From Brevundimonas sp. G8 (lineage in GTDB: Bacteria; Pseudomonadota; Alphaproteobacteria; Caulobacterales; Caulobacteraceae): DNA of 64,000 bases. Positions 6,793 through 15,300 of the stretch are shown one piece after another (position 1 is the first letter of the stretch; every line of letters starts with the position of its first letter). The stretch lies in contig NZ_LR732816.1 of NCBI RefSeq assembly GCF_902506205.1, positions 1,538,106 to 1,602,105 of the forward strand, in the 5' to 3' direction. The position numbers were made by a program, and so were the translations under genes. Under the pieces are notes generated by a model. The model searched no databases, had not been told where the DNA came from, and was given only the letters and a program-made list of their open reading frames with translations.

Positions 6793-7584
6793 ATGGACCT
6801 GAAACTGGACCGCAAGCGCGCCCTGATCTGCGGCGGATCCTCCGGCCTGGGCCGCGCCGTGGCGACGGCCCTGGTCGCCGAGGGGGCGCATGTCGCCCTG
6901 TTGTCGCGCGATGCGGAAAAGCTCCAGGCCGTGGCGGATGCGCTGAACGCGGCCGGGCCGGGCAAGGCGGTCGTGGTCACGGCGGACCTGGCGGACCACG
7001 CGGCGCTGTTGAAGGCGGCGGACCTGGCTGAGGAGTTGCTGGGCGGCAATATCGAGATCCTGTTGAACAACACAGGCGGGCCGCCGCCGTCGGGGGTGTC
7101 GGGTCTTGAGCCTGCGGTGTGGCGCGATCATTTCGAATCGATGGTGCTGTCGATCTTCCGCCTGACCGACCGGGTGTTGCCGCGCATGCGGGCGGCCGGC
7201 TGGGGGCGGATCCTGAACGTCGCCTCGATCACGGTGGTGGAGCCGTCGGCGGCGCTGGGCGTGTCCAACACCCTGCGGGCCTCGGTCGCCGCCTGGGCCA
7301 AGACGCTGGCGAACGAGGTCGGACCGGACGGGGTGACGGTCAACACCCTGTTGCCGGGGCGGATCGACACGCCGCGCATCGAACGCCTGGACCAGGCGGC
7401 GGCCGAGCGCACCGGGGTCACGCCGCAGGAGGCGCGAGCCGAATCCGTCAAGTCCATCCCCGTCGGCCGCATCGGCACGACCGAGGAGTTCGGCGCCACC
7501 GCCGCCTTCCTGGCCAGCCCGCTGGCGGCCTATGTCACCGGGTCGCTGATCCGGCTGGACGGCGGGGCGATCAAGGCGATCTGA
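6793..7584 (+). CDS. SDR-family oxidoreductase lacking the YxxxK motif
   Basis: A 263-residue short-chain dehydrogenase/reductase fold. The start at 6793 gives a normal length and has GGAG ten bases upstream; the longer open frame adds an implausible Arg-rich leader. It has the nucleotide-binding motif GGSSGLG near residue 13, the NNTGG motif (family NNAG), the catalytic-strand Ser in VASIT, and the C-terminal VTGSLIRLDGG typical of FabG-like proteins. At the place where Tyr and Lys of YxxxK belong, it has Ser and Arg (VSNTLRAS). Related SDRs with SN-x-x-R at this spot are known to me as a recurrent variant, so the enzyme may use another mechanism or be a binding protein. It ends convergent with the protease gene, overlapping by 14 bases. 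Confidence 0.82.
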   Translation: MDLKLDRKRALICGGSSGLGRAVATALVAEGAHVALLSRDAEKLQAVADALNAAGPGKAVVVTADLADHAALLKAADLAEELLGGNIEILLNNTGGPPPSGVSGLEPAVWRDHFESMVLSIFRLTDRVLPRMRAAGWGRILNVASITVVEPSAALGVSNTLRASVAAWAKTLANEVGPDGVTVNTLLPGRIDTPRIERLDQAAAERTGVTPQEARAESVKSIPVGRIGTTEEFGATAAFLASPLAAYVTGSLIRLDGGAIKAI

Positions 7585-8572
7585 CCGTACCGGCGGGCGA
7601 AGGGCGACGACGCAAAACGCCGCCGAAGGCCACGCGGCTGCGGCCGTAATCCAGGGTGATGCGGCTGAACCGGCTCAGGATGTCGGCGCCCAGCAGCAGG
7701 GCCGGCTGGTCGATCAGGCCCATGACCTGAAATACATGCAGGTCGGCGAACAGCAGCGGGGTCGGTCCCAGCGACCGTCCCGCCACCCGCATGGCCGGGG
7801 CCGTGCCCGTCTGCGCCGTCACCGCGCCGCCAACGATGCCGACCATGCGCACGGGCCGCGATGGGTCGGTGGTCTGGCCGATCCCGGCCGACCGCATCAG
7901 CGCCAGATTGCCGATGGAATATTGAGCGCCGCTGTCGATGAAGGCGGCGACCTCGACGCCCGCCACTTCGATACGGGTTAAAATCAGTTGGCCGAACCGA
8001 CCGCGATGGCCGGCGACGAGGACGTCCTGCTGACGAAGCCGCGTGCCGTCGGCGCTGGTCGTCAGGGCGATGCTGGTCGAGCCCGAGGGCGACAGGGCGA
8101 CCTGGCGCGCATTGACGTCCAGCGTCAGGCGAAAGCGCGACAGCAGGTCGAGCCCCAGCAGGCCGTCGGCGCCCAGGGCGGCGCGGGGGAAGACCGGCAG
8201 GGTCAGGTCGGTGAAACGCCGCCGCCCGATCTCGATCTGTGCGATTTCGACGGTCGGGGTGACCTCGGCCGCGGTGATACCATGGACGACGAGCGAGGGA
8301 CCGGACGGTAGTATCAGAGCCTGCGCCAGCTCGGCCGAAAGCGCGCTGCGTTCGGCGCCGGTGTCGATGACGAACACCTGCTGGGCGCCGCCGTTCAGAC
8401 GCACCGCCACGCCCATCCGCGTCAGGAGGTTTTGCAAAAGCCGGACCTGATCGGGCGGCGGCTCCAACGGAGCAGCGGTCTGGGCGGAAAGAAACGGGAC
8501 AGCCGCCAGCAGGCTCAGCGCCTCGCGCCGCGACGACGTGAAAATTGCCCCTTCGCCAACTGCAAGGCGCAC
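7571..8572 (-). CDS. Exported retropepsin-like aspartic protease, duplicated domain
   Basis: A 333-residue protein with two retropepsin-like halves, giving a pepsin-style fused dimer. Each half has an active-site motif, FVIDTGAERS (Asp70) and AFIDSGAQYS (Asp213), and each ends with a hydrophobic glycine motif and LSRFRLTLD or LSRFSRITLD, the usual partner loop. The N-terminus SSRREALSLLAAVPFLSA is a signal peptide with a twin-arginine-like RR, so the enzyme should be periplasmic. The start shown is a GTG (8570-8572); it precedes the signal sequence by twelve residues and a start a few codons on either side is possible. Substrate unknown. Confidence 0.78.
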   Translation of the reverse strand: MRLAVGEGAIFTSSRREALSLLAAVPFLSAQTAAPLEPPPDQVRLLQNLLTRMGVAVRLNGGAQQVFVIDTGAERSALSAELAQALILPSGPSLVVHGITAAEVTPTVEIAQIEIGRRRFTDLTLPVFPRAALGADGLLGLDLLSRFRLTLDVNARQVALSPSGSTSIALTTSADGTRLRQQDVLVAGHRGRFGQLILTRIEVAGVEVAAFIDSGAQYSIGNLALMRSAGIGQTTDPSRPVRMVGIVGGAVTAQTGTAPAMRVAGRSLGPTPLLFADLHVFQVMGLIDQPALLLGADILSRFSRITLDYGRSRVAFGGVLRRRPSPAGTVRSP

Positions 8573-8755
8573 CCGCCCATCCTCCTCAGGCCTTCACCGG
8601 GGTGGTGCACGTTAGGCGCTTTCGGCGAAGGGGATGAGACATATTCTTGTCGGCAGCGTCTTGGTGCAGCGGCGTTCGTTCAGCCGAGCAATCAACGTGA
8701 TCTGGTCAATCCGAGGTTGCCGGCGTATCGTCGGGATCGAACCCCGGAGGATGTA

Positions 8756-9106
8756 ATGCTGACCTTGCTCATGCTGGCCTTGTCTGATCCTGCGGCCATG
8801 ACGCCTTCGACGGCCATGATCGACCATGGCGCGGTTCGGATCGTTGCGGTGGCGAACCAAGGTGCGGAGCCTTGCGGCGCTCCCCTGATTCAGGCCCAGC
8901 AAGGCAGCGGCGACCGCGCCATGACGCTGGACCGCTCTCTCGATGACGGTCAGGCGCGGCGTTATCTGCTGCTGGATCGGCGCGATCGGAACAACTGCCC
9001 CTTGCCGATCAGCTATGCGATCCCCGATCAGCCGCGCGCCCTGGGCCGCGAGTTCGGCCCGACCGTGTCGGTGACGCCGCCCCGTCCTTCACGGCCGGGT
9101 CAGTAG
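8756..9106 (+). CDS. Small exported protein of unknown function
   Basis: A 116-residue protein. The ATG at 8756 follows a clear GGAGG at 8746-8750 with five bases between, which decides the start; the upstream open frame has no support. The first residues MLTLLMLALSDPAAM could serve as a short, atypical signal sequence. Three Cys-containing or charged segments follow (AEPCGAPLIQ, RRYLLLDRRDRNNCPLP) and the C-terminus is Pro/Arg-rich. Two cysteines could form a disulfide in the periplasm. I recognise no family. It is divergent from the protease gene and faces the dehydrogenase gene tail to tail, one base apart. Confidence 0.6.
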   Translation: MLTLLMLALSDPAAMTPSTAMIDHGAVRIVAVANQGAEPCGAPLIQAQQGSGDRAMTLDRSLDDGQARRYLLLDRRDRNNCPLPISYAIPDQPRALGREFGPTVSVTPPRPSRPGQ

Positions 9107-9107
9107 G

Positions 9108-10055
9108 CTAGTCCGGGACCGGGGTGACCGGCGGCTTGTCCGCCAGCACGGCCTCCAGGTTCGCCATCATCAGTTCGGCCATGGCGTTGCGGGTCTCGAT
9201 GGTGGCCGAGGCGACGTGGGGCGTCAGGACGCAGCGGTCGCTGTCGATCAGAGCCTGGGGCACGTTCGGCTCGTCGGCGAACACGTCCAGGCCCGCGCCG
9301 CCTAGTTTGCCCGAGGTCAGGGCGGCGACCAGGGCGTCCTGATCCACCACCTCGCCGCGCGCGACATTGATCAGCACGCCGGTCGGACCCAGGGCCTCCA
9401 GCACCTCGGCCGAGACCAGGCCGCGCGTCGAGGCGCCGCCCGGCACGATCACGATCAGCACATCGACCTGGGTCGCCAGATCGACCAGGTTCGGCACATG
9501 CCGCCACGGCGCATCCGCGACCGGATTGCGGGTGTGATAGGCGAGGCTTCCGGCGAAGGGCTCCAACCGACGGGCGATAGCCTGACCGATCCGGCCCAGA
9601 CCCAGCAGGCCGTAGCGCAGGCCTGCGGCGCTGCGCGACAATGGCGGCGGCCCGTCCGAGACCCAGCGTCCGGCGCGGACATAGGCGTCCATGGCCGGCA
9701 GTCGACGCAAGGTCCCCAGGGCCAGCAGCAGGGCCAGGTCAGCCACGTCCTCGTTCAGGACATCGGGCGTATGGGTGACGATCACGCCGCGCGACCGGGC
9801 GTGGGCGACGTCGGTCAGATCATAGCCGACGGCGTGGACCGAGACGATCTTCAGCGCGGGCAGGGCGTCGATCAGTCGGGCGTCCACGGTCGCGGCGCCA
9901 GAGGCGGCGACGCCGACGATGCGGTCGGCGACCTCGGGCGAAGGCAGGCCGTCCGGGCCGGGACGATGCAGCGTCCAGCCCAGGCCGGGCGCGCGTTCGG
10001 TCAGCATCTTGTCGGCGAGGGCGGGCAGGCCGATGGCCAGGATGTCTATGGTCAT
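9108..10055 (-). CDS. D-isomer-specific 2-hydroxyacid dehydrogenase
   Basis: NAD(P)-dependent reductase of 2-oxoacids such as glyoxylate or hydroxypyruvate, 315 residues, cytosolic. The Rossmann motif GLGRIG is at about 152-157. The catalytic set is complete: Arg233 in NVARGEVVDQ, Glu262 in DVFADEPN and His280 in LTPHVASAT. The HTPDVLNEDVADLAL segment before the coenzyme domain is also standard. The sequence resembles the glyoxylate/hydroxypyruvate reductase group rather than PGDH, as there is no ACT domain. It ends at the small gene at 9106 and starts nine bases after xerC stops on the same strand, so it may be a distal member of that operon. Confidence 0.88.
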   Translation of the reverse strand: MTIDILAIGLPALADKMLTERAPGLGWTLHRPGPDGLPSPEVADRIVGVAASGAATVDARLIDALPALKIVSVHAVGYDLTDVAHARSRGVIVTHTPDVLNEDVADLALLLALGTLRRLPAMDAYVRAGRWVSDGPPPLSRSAAGLRYGLLGLGRIGQAIARRLEPFAGSLAYHTRNPVADAPWRHVPNLVDLATQVDVLIVIVPGGASTRGLVSAEVLEALGPTGVLINVARGEVVDQDALVAALTSGKLGGAGLDVFADEPNVPQALIDSDRCVLTPHVASATIETRNAMAELMMANLEAVLADKPPVTPVPD

Positions 10056-10064
10056 TGCGCCGTT

Positions 10065-11012
10065 CTAGGCGCGAGGATGGGCGGCCGCATAGGCATTCAA
10101 AAGTCTATCCGCATCGACGCCGGTGTATTTCTGGGTCGTCGACAGGCTGGCGTGGCCCAGCAGTTCCTGGATCGAACGCAGGTCGGCGCCGGCGCCCAAC
10201 AGATGGGTCGCAAAACTGTGGCGCAGGGCGTGGGGCGTTGTGCGTACGGGCAGACCCAGCCGACCGCGCAACCGCTGGACCGAGGCCTGGACGTGACGGG
10301 GGCTGAGCGGACCGCCGCGTCGGGCGCGGAACAGGGCGTCTGAGGGCTGAAGCGGGAAGGGCAGCAGGGCCAGATAGACGTCCACCGCCGCGCGCACGGC
10401 GGGCAGGATGGGGGCGATCCGGGTCTTGGAGCCCTTGCCGACGATGCGCAGGGTCTCGCCCAGGGGCGCGTCGGCGCGGACCAGCGACATGGCCTCCGAA
10501 ATCCGCAGGCCGCAGCCGTAGAGCAGGGTCAGCACCGCCCGGTCGCGTGCGGCCTCCCACGGTTCGGCGTCGGGATCGGCGTCCGGTTCGGCCAACAGCC
10601 CGCGCGCCTGATCCTCGGTCACCGGACGGGGCAGGGAGGGCTTGACCTTGGGGCCACGCACCAGGGCCAGTTGCGGGGCGGGCGTGTCCAGCCGCCGGTC
10701 GAGGAAGGCATGAAATCCGCGAATGGCCGACAGGCTCTGGCTCAAGGACCGGGCCGCCAGCGGATGATCGCCAGACCGCCGCTCGGCCATGTGGGCGCGG
10801 ACCTCGGCGGCGGTGATCGTGCCCATGTCTTTCAGCGACAGGGTCTCGCCGCGATGGCGTTCGAGAAAGGCGACATAGAGCCGACCGATGTGGCCATAGG
10901 CCTCCAGCGTGCGCGGCGACAGCCGACGCTCGTGCGCCAGATGGTCGAGCCAGGCGCGCAGGGCGTCGGGGGCGGCAGTCAGTTCAATACCTTTCAGTTC
11001 AGGACGGGCCAT
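10065..11012 (-). CDS. xerC: Tyrosine recombinase XerC, chromosome dimer resolution
   Basis: XerC acts with XerD at dif to resolve chromosome dimers. The 315-residue protein has an N-terminal SAM-like core-binding domain (LSPRTLEAYGHIGRLYVAF at about 31-49) and a complete catalytic domain: Arg170 (GLRISE), Lys196 (GKGSKTR), His261 and Arg264 (HALRHSF), His287 (LGHASL) and the nucleophile Tyr296 (TQKYTGV). Length fits the family. It overlaps the DUF484 gene upstream by 19 bases. DUF484 followed by xerC is a gene pair also seen in enterobacteria (yigA-xerC), which supports the assignment to XerC rather than XerD or a phage integrase. Confidence 0.95.
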   Translation of the reverse strand: MARPELKGIELTAAPDALRAWLDHLAHERRLSPRTLEAYGHIGRLYVAFLERHRGETLSLKDMGTITAAEVRAHMAERRSGDHPLAARSLSQSLSAIRGFHAFLDRRLDTPAPQLALVRGPKVKPSLPRPVTEDQARGLLAEPDADPDAEPWEAARDRAVLTLLYGCGLRISEAMSLVRADAPLGETLRIVGKGSKTRIAPILPAVRAAVDVYLALLPFPLQPSDALFRARRGGPLSPRHVQASVQRLRGRLGLPVRTTPHALRHSFATHLLGAGADLRSIQELLGHASLSTTQKYTGVDADRLLNAYAAAHPRA

Positions 11013-11719
11013 CGCTCGGCCATCCGCTCCGTCACCCGCGCCAGGAAGGCGGCCAGTTCGCAGCCCATGTTCGGGGTGAAGCCTTCCGGCTCGGGCGAAC
11101 CGAAGGCGCAGATGCAGGGGCGGGGCGGTCCGCCGGGCGTCAGGTGCGGGGCCATGCGGACCAGGGCGATGGACCTCACCTGATCCTCGGTCGCGCCGAA
11201 GAAGTTCAGACCGGGGATCATCGGACCCAGCCAGGTCAGGCCGTGTTCGCCCAGCAGGTTGTCGACGTCGCCCTCTTCCAGCGCGCGCCAGCCGAAGGGC
11301 ACGCCGCCGGGCTTTTCCAGGGCGATGGCGGCGCCGGCCAGGCCGAACCGCCCCTGCGCCGCCGCGTCCAGCCGCCGGGCCAGGTCGGAATGGTTCTTGG
11401 CCTCCATCAGGTCCAGGGTCGCCACATGGGTCTGGGTCTGGGCGGCGAAGTTGGCGCGGGCGATCAGTTCGATCTCGCGCCGGGCGCCGGTCTCGCGCTC
11501 GACCACGGCCTCAAGCCGCGTCAGGGCGGCGGCGCCGAACTCGACCACGTTGCGGCCGTGCGGACGCAGGCCGATCTCTTCCAGCAGGGAACGGTCGTCC
11601 AGCAGGGTCTGGGGATGGGTCTGCAGCCAGCCGCGCACGTCGGGCCAATGCAGGCCGTCGCCCACATGGGGCGTTGCGTCCGATTCCGACGTTTCGAAAA
11701 GGTCCAATGAGCCGCTCAA
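10994..11719 (-). CDS. DUF484 family protein (GAF-like fold)
   Basis: A 241-residue soluble protein of the DUF484 family (E. coli YigA relatives), whose fold resembles GAF sensor domains. Visible family blocks are DVRGWLQTHPQTLLDD near the N-terminus, the coiled-coil with LTRLEAVVERETGARRE, and the C-terminal segment with SIALVRMAPH and FGSPEPEGFTPNMG. I chose a TTG start at 11717-11719 because GGAGAGG lies five bases upstream; the longer frame with an ATG at 11794 runs back over the transaldolase gene. Function is unknown, but constant linkage to xerC suggests a role with recombination or chromosome segregation. That link is inference. Confidence 0.85.
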   Translation of the reverse strand: MSGSLDLFETSESDATPHVGDGLHWPDVRGWLQTHPQTLLDDRSLLEEIGLRPHGRNVVEFGAAALTRLEAVVERETGARREIELIARANFAAQTQTHVATLDLMEAKNHSDLARRLDAAAQGRFGLAGAAIALEKPGGVPFGWRALEEGDVDNLLGEHGLTWLGPMIPGLNFFGATEDQVRSIALVRMAPHLTPGGPPRPCICAFGSPEPEGFTPNMGCELAAFLARVTERMAERWPVLN

Positions 11720-11744
11720 ACAGACCTCTCCAGGAAACGCGATG

Positions 11745-12398
11745 CTACAGAATGGACTGACCCGTCTTGGCCCAGTCCGCCACGAAGGCATCAAGACCCT
11801 TGTCGGTTAACGGGTGGTTCACCAGGGCCTTGAAGGTGTCGGCGCCGAAGGTGGCGGCGTCCGATCCGGCGACGGCGGCGGCGGCCACATGGGCGACATT
11901 GCGCAACGACGCGGCCAGGATCTGGGTGTCGAAACCGTGCACGTCATACAGGACGCGGATTTCTTCCAGCAGGCCGATGCCGTCGGCGCCGTTGTCTTCC
12001 AGCCGGCCGACGAAGGGCGAGACGAAGGTGGCGCCGGCCTTGGCGGCCAGCAGGGCCTGGGCGGCCGAGAAGCACAGGGTGACGTTGGTCTTGATCCCCT
12101 TGTCGGAGAAGACGCGGCAGGCGCGCAGGCCGTCCCAGGTCAGGGGCAGTTTCACGACCACGTTCGGGGCGATGGCGGCGAGCTTGTCGCCCTCCTTGAC
12201 CATGGTCTCGAAATCGAGCGAGACGGCCTCGGCGGAAATCGGCCCCTCGACCAGGGCGCAGATTTCGGCGATGACCTCGGCGATGTTCCGACCCGACTTG
12301 GCGATCAGCGACGGATTGGTGGTAACGCCGTCCACCATTCCGGTGGGGACCATGTCCTTGATGACGGCGACGTCGGCGGTATCGAGAAAGAGTTTCAT
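11745..12398 (-). CDS. tal: Transaldolase (short TalC/Fsa-type)
   Basis: Interconverts sedoheptulose 7-phosphate plus glyceraldehyde 3-phosphate with erythrose 4-phosphate plus fructose 6-phosphate in the non-oxidative pentose phosphate pathway. The 217-residue length is that of the short transaldolase family. Key parts are [13 protein letters not shown] at the N-terminus, [13 protein letters not shown], the Schiff-base Lys83 in [12 protein letters not shown], and [15 protein letters not shown]. The start at 12396-12398 gives [10 protein letters not shown], the canonical N-terminus. It precedes the DUF484 gene on the same strand with a 25-base gap, so the genes down to the 2-hydroxyacid dehydrogenase may form one transcript. 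A 150-bp palindromic element lies behind its start, in its promoter region. Confidence 0.93.
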   Translation of the reverse strand: MKLFLDTADVAVIKDMVPTGMVDGVTTNPSLIAKSGRNIAEVIAEICALVEGPISAEAVSLDFETMVKEGDKLAAIAPNVVVKLPLTWDGLRACRVFSDKGIKTNVTLCFSAAQALLAAKAGATFVSPFVGRLEDNGADGIGLLEEIRVLYDVHGFDTQILAASLRNVAHVAAAAVAGSDAATFGADTFKALVNHPLTDKGLDAFVADWAKTGQSIL

Positions 12399-12441
12399 GG
12401 GCAGGGCTTTTAGCGTCACCGAAGAGCGGATGCGACTCCCT

Positions 12442-12591
12442 TTCTCCTCCCCATCGCTCGCGATGGGGAGGTGGCGCGGCGCGTCTTCGCGTCGTGACGG
12501 AGGGGTTCTTGCCGCACGGCAGGCGCCTGTGATGCGGCAAGAACCCCTCCACCGCTTCGCGGTCCCCCTCCCCATTGCATGGGGAGGAGAA
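12442..12591. repeat. 150-bp palindromic element between tal and priA
   Basis: Ends are 13-bp inverted repeats (ttctcctccccat at 12442-12454 and its complement at 12579-12591). Inside are small end hairpins (CTCCCCATCGCTCGCGATGGGGAG region) and a perfect 17-bp inverted repeat, 12500-12516 with 12533-12549. No coding content. A second element with the same length and layout lies at 62931-63080. The right end supplies the purine-rich sequence used as Shine-Dalgarno by priA. Confidence 0.8.
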
Positions 12592-12596
12592 GACGA

Positions 12597-14759
12597 GTGA
12601 AAGTCGCCTCGGTCCTCATTCCACTGCCGGTGCCGGAAGCCTTCGATTACGAGGTTCCCGAGACGCTGACCCTGGCGCGCGGCGATCAGGTCGCCGTGCC
12701 GCTGGGGCCGCGCCTGATGCGGGGCATCGTGTCCGAGGTGTTCGAGACGACGGGATCGAACCGGCGGCTGAAGGCGGTGGACAGTCTGCTGGACGATCCG
12801 GCCCTGCCGTCGCGCGTGGTGGATTTCGTCGAATGGGCCGGGCGTTGGACTTTGTCGTCGCCGGGCGAGATGGCGGCGACGGCGTTGAAGGGCCTGCGGG
12901 CGCCGCGTCCCCGGCCGGAACGTCGGGTGCGGCGGGTAGGCGAGCGGGCGCCGTCGCGGGCCACCCCGGCGCGAACGGGCGTGCTGGAGGCCGTGGGCGA
13001 GCGATCCATGAAGGGGGCCGATCTGGCGCGGGCGGCGGGCGTGTCGTCGGGCGTGGTCAAGGGCCTGATCGACGAAGGCGTGCTGGAGGTCATCGAGATC
13101 GCGGCCGAGGCGGCGTTCGACCGACCCGATCCCGACCATGCACCCGCATCGCTGAACGGGGATCAGGCGGCGGCGGCGACAGCCCTGGCGGACGGCGTGA
13201 CCGGCGGCGGTTTTCGTCCCTTCCTGCTGGACGGGGTGACGGGGTCGGGCAAGACCGAGGCCTATCTGGAGGCGATCGCGCGGGTGCTGCGGGCCGATCC
13301 GGCGGCGCAGGTCCTGATCCTGCTGCCCGAGATCGCCCTGACCCAGGCCCTGATCGAGCGGATCACGGCCCGGTTCGGCGCGGCCCCGGCCGAATGGCAT
13401 TCCGGCGTCGCCCCGCCGCGACGCCGCCAGGTGTGGGAGGCGGTGGTCGCCGGTCGGTGCAACATCGTGGTGGGGGCGCGGTCGGCCCTGTTCCTGCCCT
13501 TCATCGACCTGCGCCTGATCGTGGTGGACGAGGAGCACGACGGCTCGTTCAAGCAGGAAGAGGGACTGGTCTATCACGGCCGCGACCTGGCGGTGGCGCG
13601 GGCGCGGATCGAGGGGGCGGCGGTGGTCCTGGCATCGGCGACGCCATCGCTGGAGACGCTGTGGAACGCCCAGAGCGGGCGTTACGACTGGCTGAAGCTG
13701 GGCGCGCGGCACGGGACGGCGGTCATGCCGGACATCGCCCTGCTGGACCTGCGTCAGAATACGCCCGATCCCCAGACCTGGCTGTCACAACCCTTGCGGC
13801 TGGCTATCGGCGAGACCTTGCTGCGGGGCGAGCAGACCCTGCTGTTCCTGAACCGGCGCGGATACGCGCCCGTGGTCCTGTGCCGCGCCTGCGGGCACCG
13901 GCTGACGGCCCCGGACACCGACAGCTGGCTGGTCGAGCATCGCTATACCGGGCGGCTGGTCTGTCACCTGACCGGCTTCTCCATGGCGCGGCCCAAGCTG
14001 TGCCCGTCGTGCGGGGCCGAGGATTCGCTGGTCTCGGTCGGGCCGGGGGTGGAGCGGGTCGAGGAAGAGGTGCGACAGCTGTTCCCCGAGGCGCGGACGG
14101 CGGTCTTCAGCTCGGACACCGCGCCCGACGCCCGGTCGGCGCGCGCGCTAATCCAGCGGATGACCGACGGCGAGATCGACATTCTGGTGGCCACGCAAGC
14201 CGCAGCCAAGGGGCACAACTTCCCGCGCCTGACCCTGGTCGGGGTGGTGGATGCGGATCTGGGCCTGCGCGGCGGCGACCTGCGGGCGGCCGAGCGGACC
14301 TATCAGCTGCTGGCCCAGGCGACGGGTCGGGCGGGGCGGGCGGATCGGCCGGGGCGGGCCATTTTGCAGACCTGGACGCCCGAACATCCGGTGCTGATGG
14401 CGCTGGCGGCGGGCGACCGGGACGCCTTCGTCGAGGCGGAGATGGCCGAGCGTGAGGCGGCGTCGTTGCCGCCTTACGGCCGGCTGGCGGCGATCATCCT
14501 GTCCAGCGAGAATGCCCAGGCGGTGGAGAAGACGGCCAACGACCTGGCCCAGGCCATTCCCAACGCCGAGCGGCTGGAGGTCTATGGCCCCGCCGATGCG
14601 CCGCTGGCCCTGGTGCGGGGACGCCGGCGCAAGCGGCTGCTGGTACGGGCCGACCGCGACGTGAACATCCAGGCCTTCTTGCGGGCCTGGTTGGCGCGGG
14701 TGAAGGTTCCGGCCTCGGTCCGCCTGACGGTGGACGTGGATCCCTATTCGTTCTTGTAG
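12597..14759 (+). CDS. priA: Primosomal protein N', replication restart helicase PriA
   Basis: 3'-5' DNA helicase that reloads the replisome at stalled forks. The 720-residue form uses a GTG at 12597, placing [16 protein letters not shown], the standard N-terminus of the 3'-DNA-binding domain, at the start; GGGGAGGAG lies just upstream. Helicase motifs: Walker A GVTGSGKT (213-220), motif II DEEH (311-314), LASATPS (345-351), and [11 protein letters not shown] and [13 protein letters not shown] in the C-terminal lobe. In the zinc region, Cys429, Cys432, Cys469 and Cys472 (site 1 in E. coli numbering logic) are kept. The second CxxC is APDTD and the third has only Cys456, so the second zinc site is missing three of four ligands. 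Confidence 0.95.
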   Translation: MKVASVLIPLPVPEAFDYEVPETLTLARGDQVAVPLGPRLMRGIVSEVFETTGSNRRLKAVDSLLDDPALPSRVVDFVEWAGRWTLSSPGEMAATALKGLRAPRPRPERRVRRVGERAPSRATPARTGVLEAVGERSMKGADLARAAGVSSGVVKGLIDEGVLEVIEIAAEAAFDRPDPDHAPASLNGDQAAAATALADGVTGGGFRPFLLDGVTGSGKTEAYLEAIARVLRADPAAQVLILLPEIALTQALIERITARFGAAPAEWHSGVAPPRRRQVWEAVVAGRCNIVVGARSALFLPFIDLRLIVVDEEHDGSFKQEEGLVYHGRDLAVARARIEGAAVVLASATPSLETLWNAQSGRYDWLKLGARHGTAVMPDIALLDLRQNTPDPQTWLSQPLRLAIGETLLRGEQTLLFLNRRGYAPVVLCRACGHRLTAPDTDSWLVEHRYTGRLVCHLTGFSMARPKLCPSCGAEDSLVSVGPGVERVEEEVRQLFPEARTAVFSSDTAPDARSARALIQRMTDGEIDILVATQAAAKGHNFPRLTLVGVVDADLGLRGGDLRAAERTYQLLAQATGRAGRADRPGRAILQTWTPEHPVLMALAAGDRDAFVEAEMAEREAASLPPYGRLAAIILSSENAQAVEKTANDLAQAIPNAERLEVYGPADAPLALVRGRRRKRLLVRADRDVNIQAFLRAWLARVKVPASVRLTVDVDPYSFL

Positions 14760-14763
14760 GCGC

Positions 14764-15165
14764 TCAGGCCGCCATGACCGTGCCGAGCAGCACGCGGGCG
14801 CCGGGGCGGCCCAGGGTGGCGTTGGTCGCGGCCTGAAGCTCGGCCGACAACTGGTCGATATTGGGCACGGCGCCGGGACGCAGACCGTTGGCGAAGCGCT
14901 GGGCGGCGGTGTTGTAGGCGGCGCGAAGACGCGGGGCGGACTGCTGGGCGCGGATGCGAAGGGCGGCGTCGGGCACATCGACGCCCGTCTCGATGGTCAG
15001 CACCCCGCGACGGCCGCTGGCCTGGATGATCGAGGCGGTGATGACCGGCAGGCGGAAATAGGTGTCGGCGGACGCAGCCCCGCCGCCGCTCGACGAGGCG
15101 CGAGCCGTCGATGAGGCGGCGGCCGTCGCGACGACGGCGAGACCGAGAAGGGCGCGGCGTTCCAT
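14764..15165 (-). CDS. Exported protein with Tat-like signal, unknown function
   Basis: About 133 residues from the ATG at 15163-15165, which puts ERRALLGLAVVATAAASSTARA at the N-terminus: a twin-arginine-like signal peptide. A start seven codons upstream (15186) is also open. The mature part begins with a Ser/Gly/Ala-rich linker, then YFRLPVITASIIQASGRRG and a region with LTIETGVDVPDAALRIRAQ that looks like a small beta-alpha domain. No catalytic motif is visible. It is divergent from ahcY, sharing the intergenic region with the palindromic operator, and faces priA tail to tail. Homologues in other Caulobacterales are likely but I cannot name a family. Confidence 0.6.
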   Translation of the reverse strand: MERRALLGLAVVATAAASSTARASSSGGGAASADTYFRLPVITASIIQASGRRGVLTIETGVDVPDAALRIRAQQSAPRLRAAYNTAAQRFANGLRPGAVPNIDQLSAELQAATNATLGRPGARVLLGTVMAA

Positions 15166-15214
15166 GCCGTGAGGTCTAGCGGCCATGGTTTAAGAAACTG
15201 CTGAGGCCAGATCG

Positions 15215-15232
15215 CATAAGGATATCTTTATG
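15215..15232. promoter_or_regulatory. Palindromic operator upstream of ahcY
   Basis: CATAAGGATATCTTTATG is an 18-bp near-perfect palindrome (one mismatched pair) located 68 bases before the ahcY start. Methionine-cycle genes of Proteobacteria are often controlled by ArsR-family regulators such as SahR that respond to S-adenosylhomocysteine. An AT-rich site of this type before ahcY fits, but I cannot confirm the regulator. No SAH riboswitch signature is visible in the leader. Confidence 0.5.
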
Positions 15233-15300
15233 TGTTTGTTGATACTTGGCGCTCGCCGGGCTATGAGGCCCCAAATCTTCTTGCGGCTCGGAGCCCTGAC

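Noticed and set aside
12699-13712. Long minus-strand frame through priA joined in frame to transaldolase
   Set aside because: Only the last 217 codons match a protein family; the upstream part is antisense to priA and crosses the palindromic element.
15180-15300. SAH riboswitch in the ahcY leader
   Set aside because: No SAH aptamer core is visible; the palindrome explains the conserved-looking part better.
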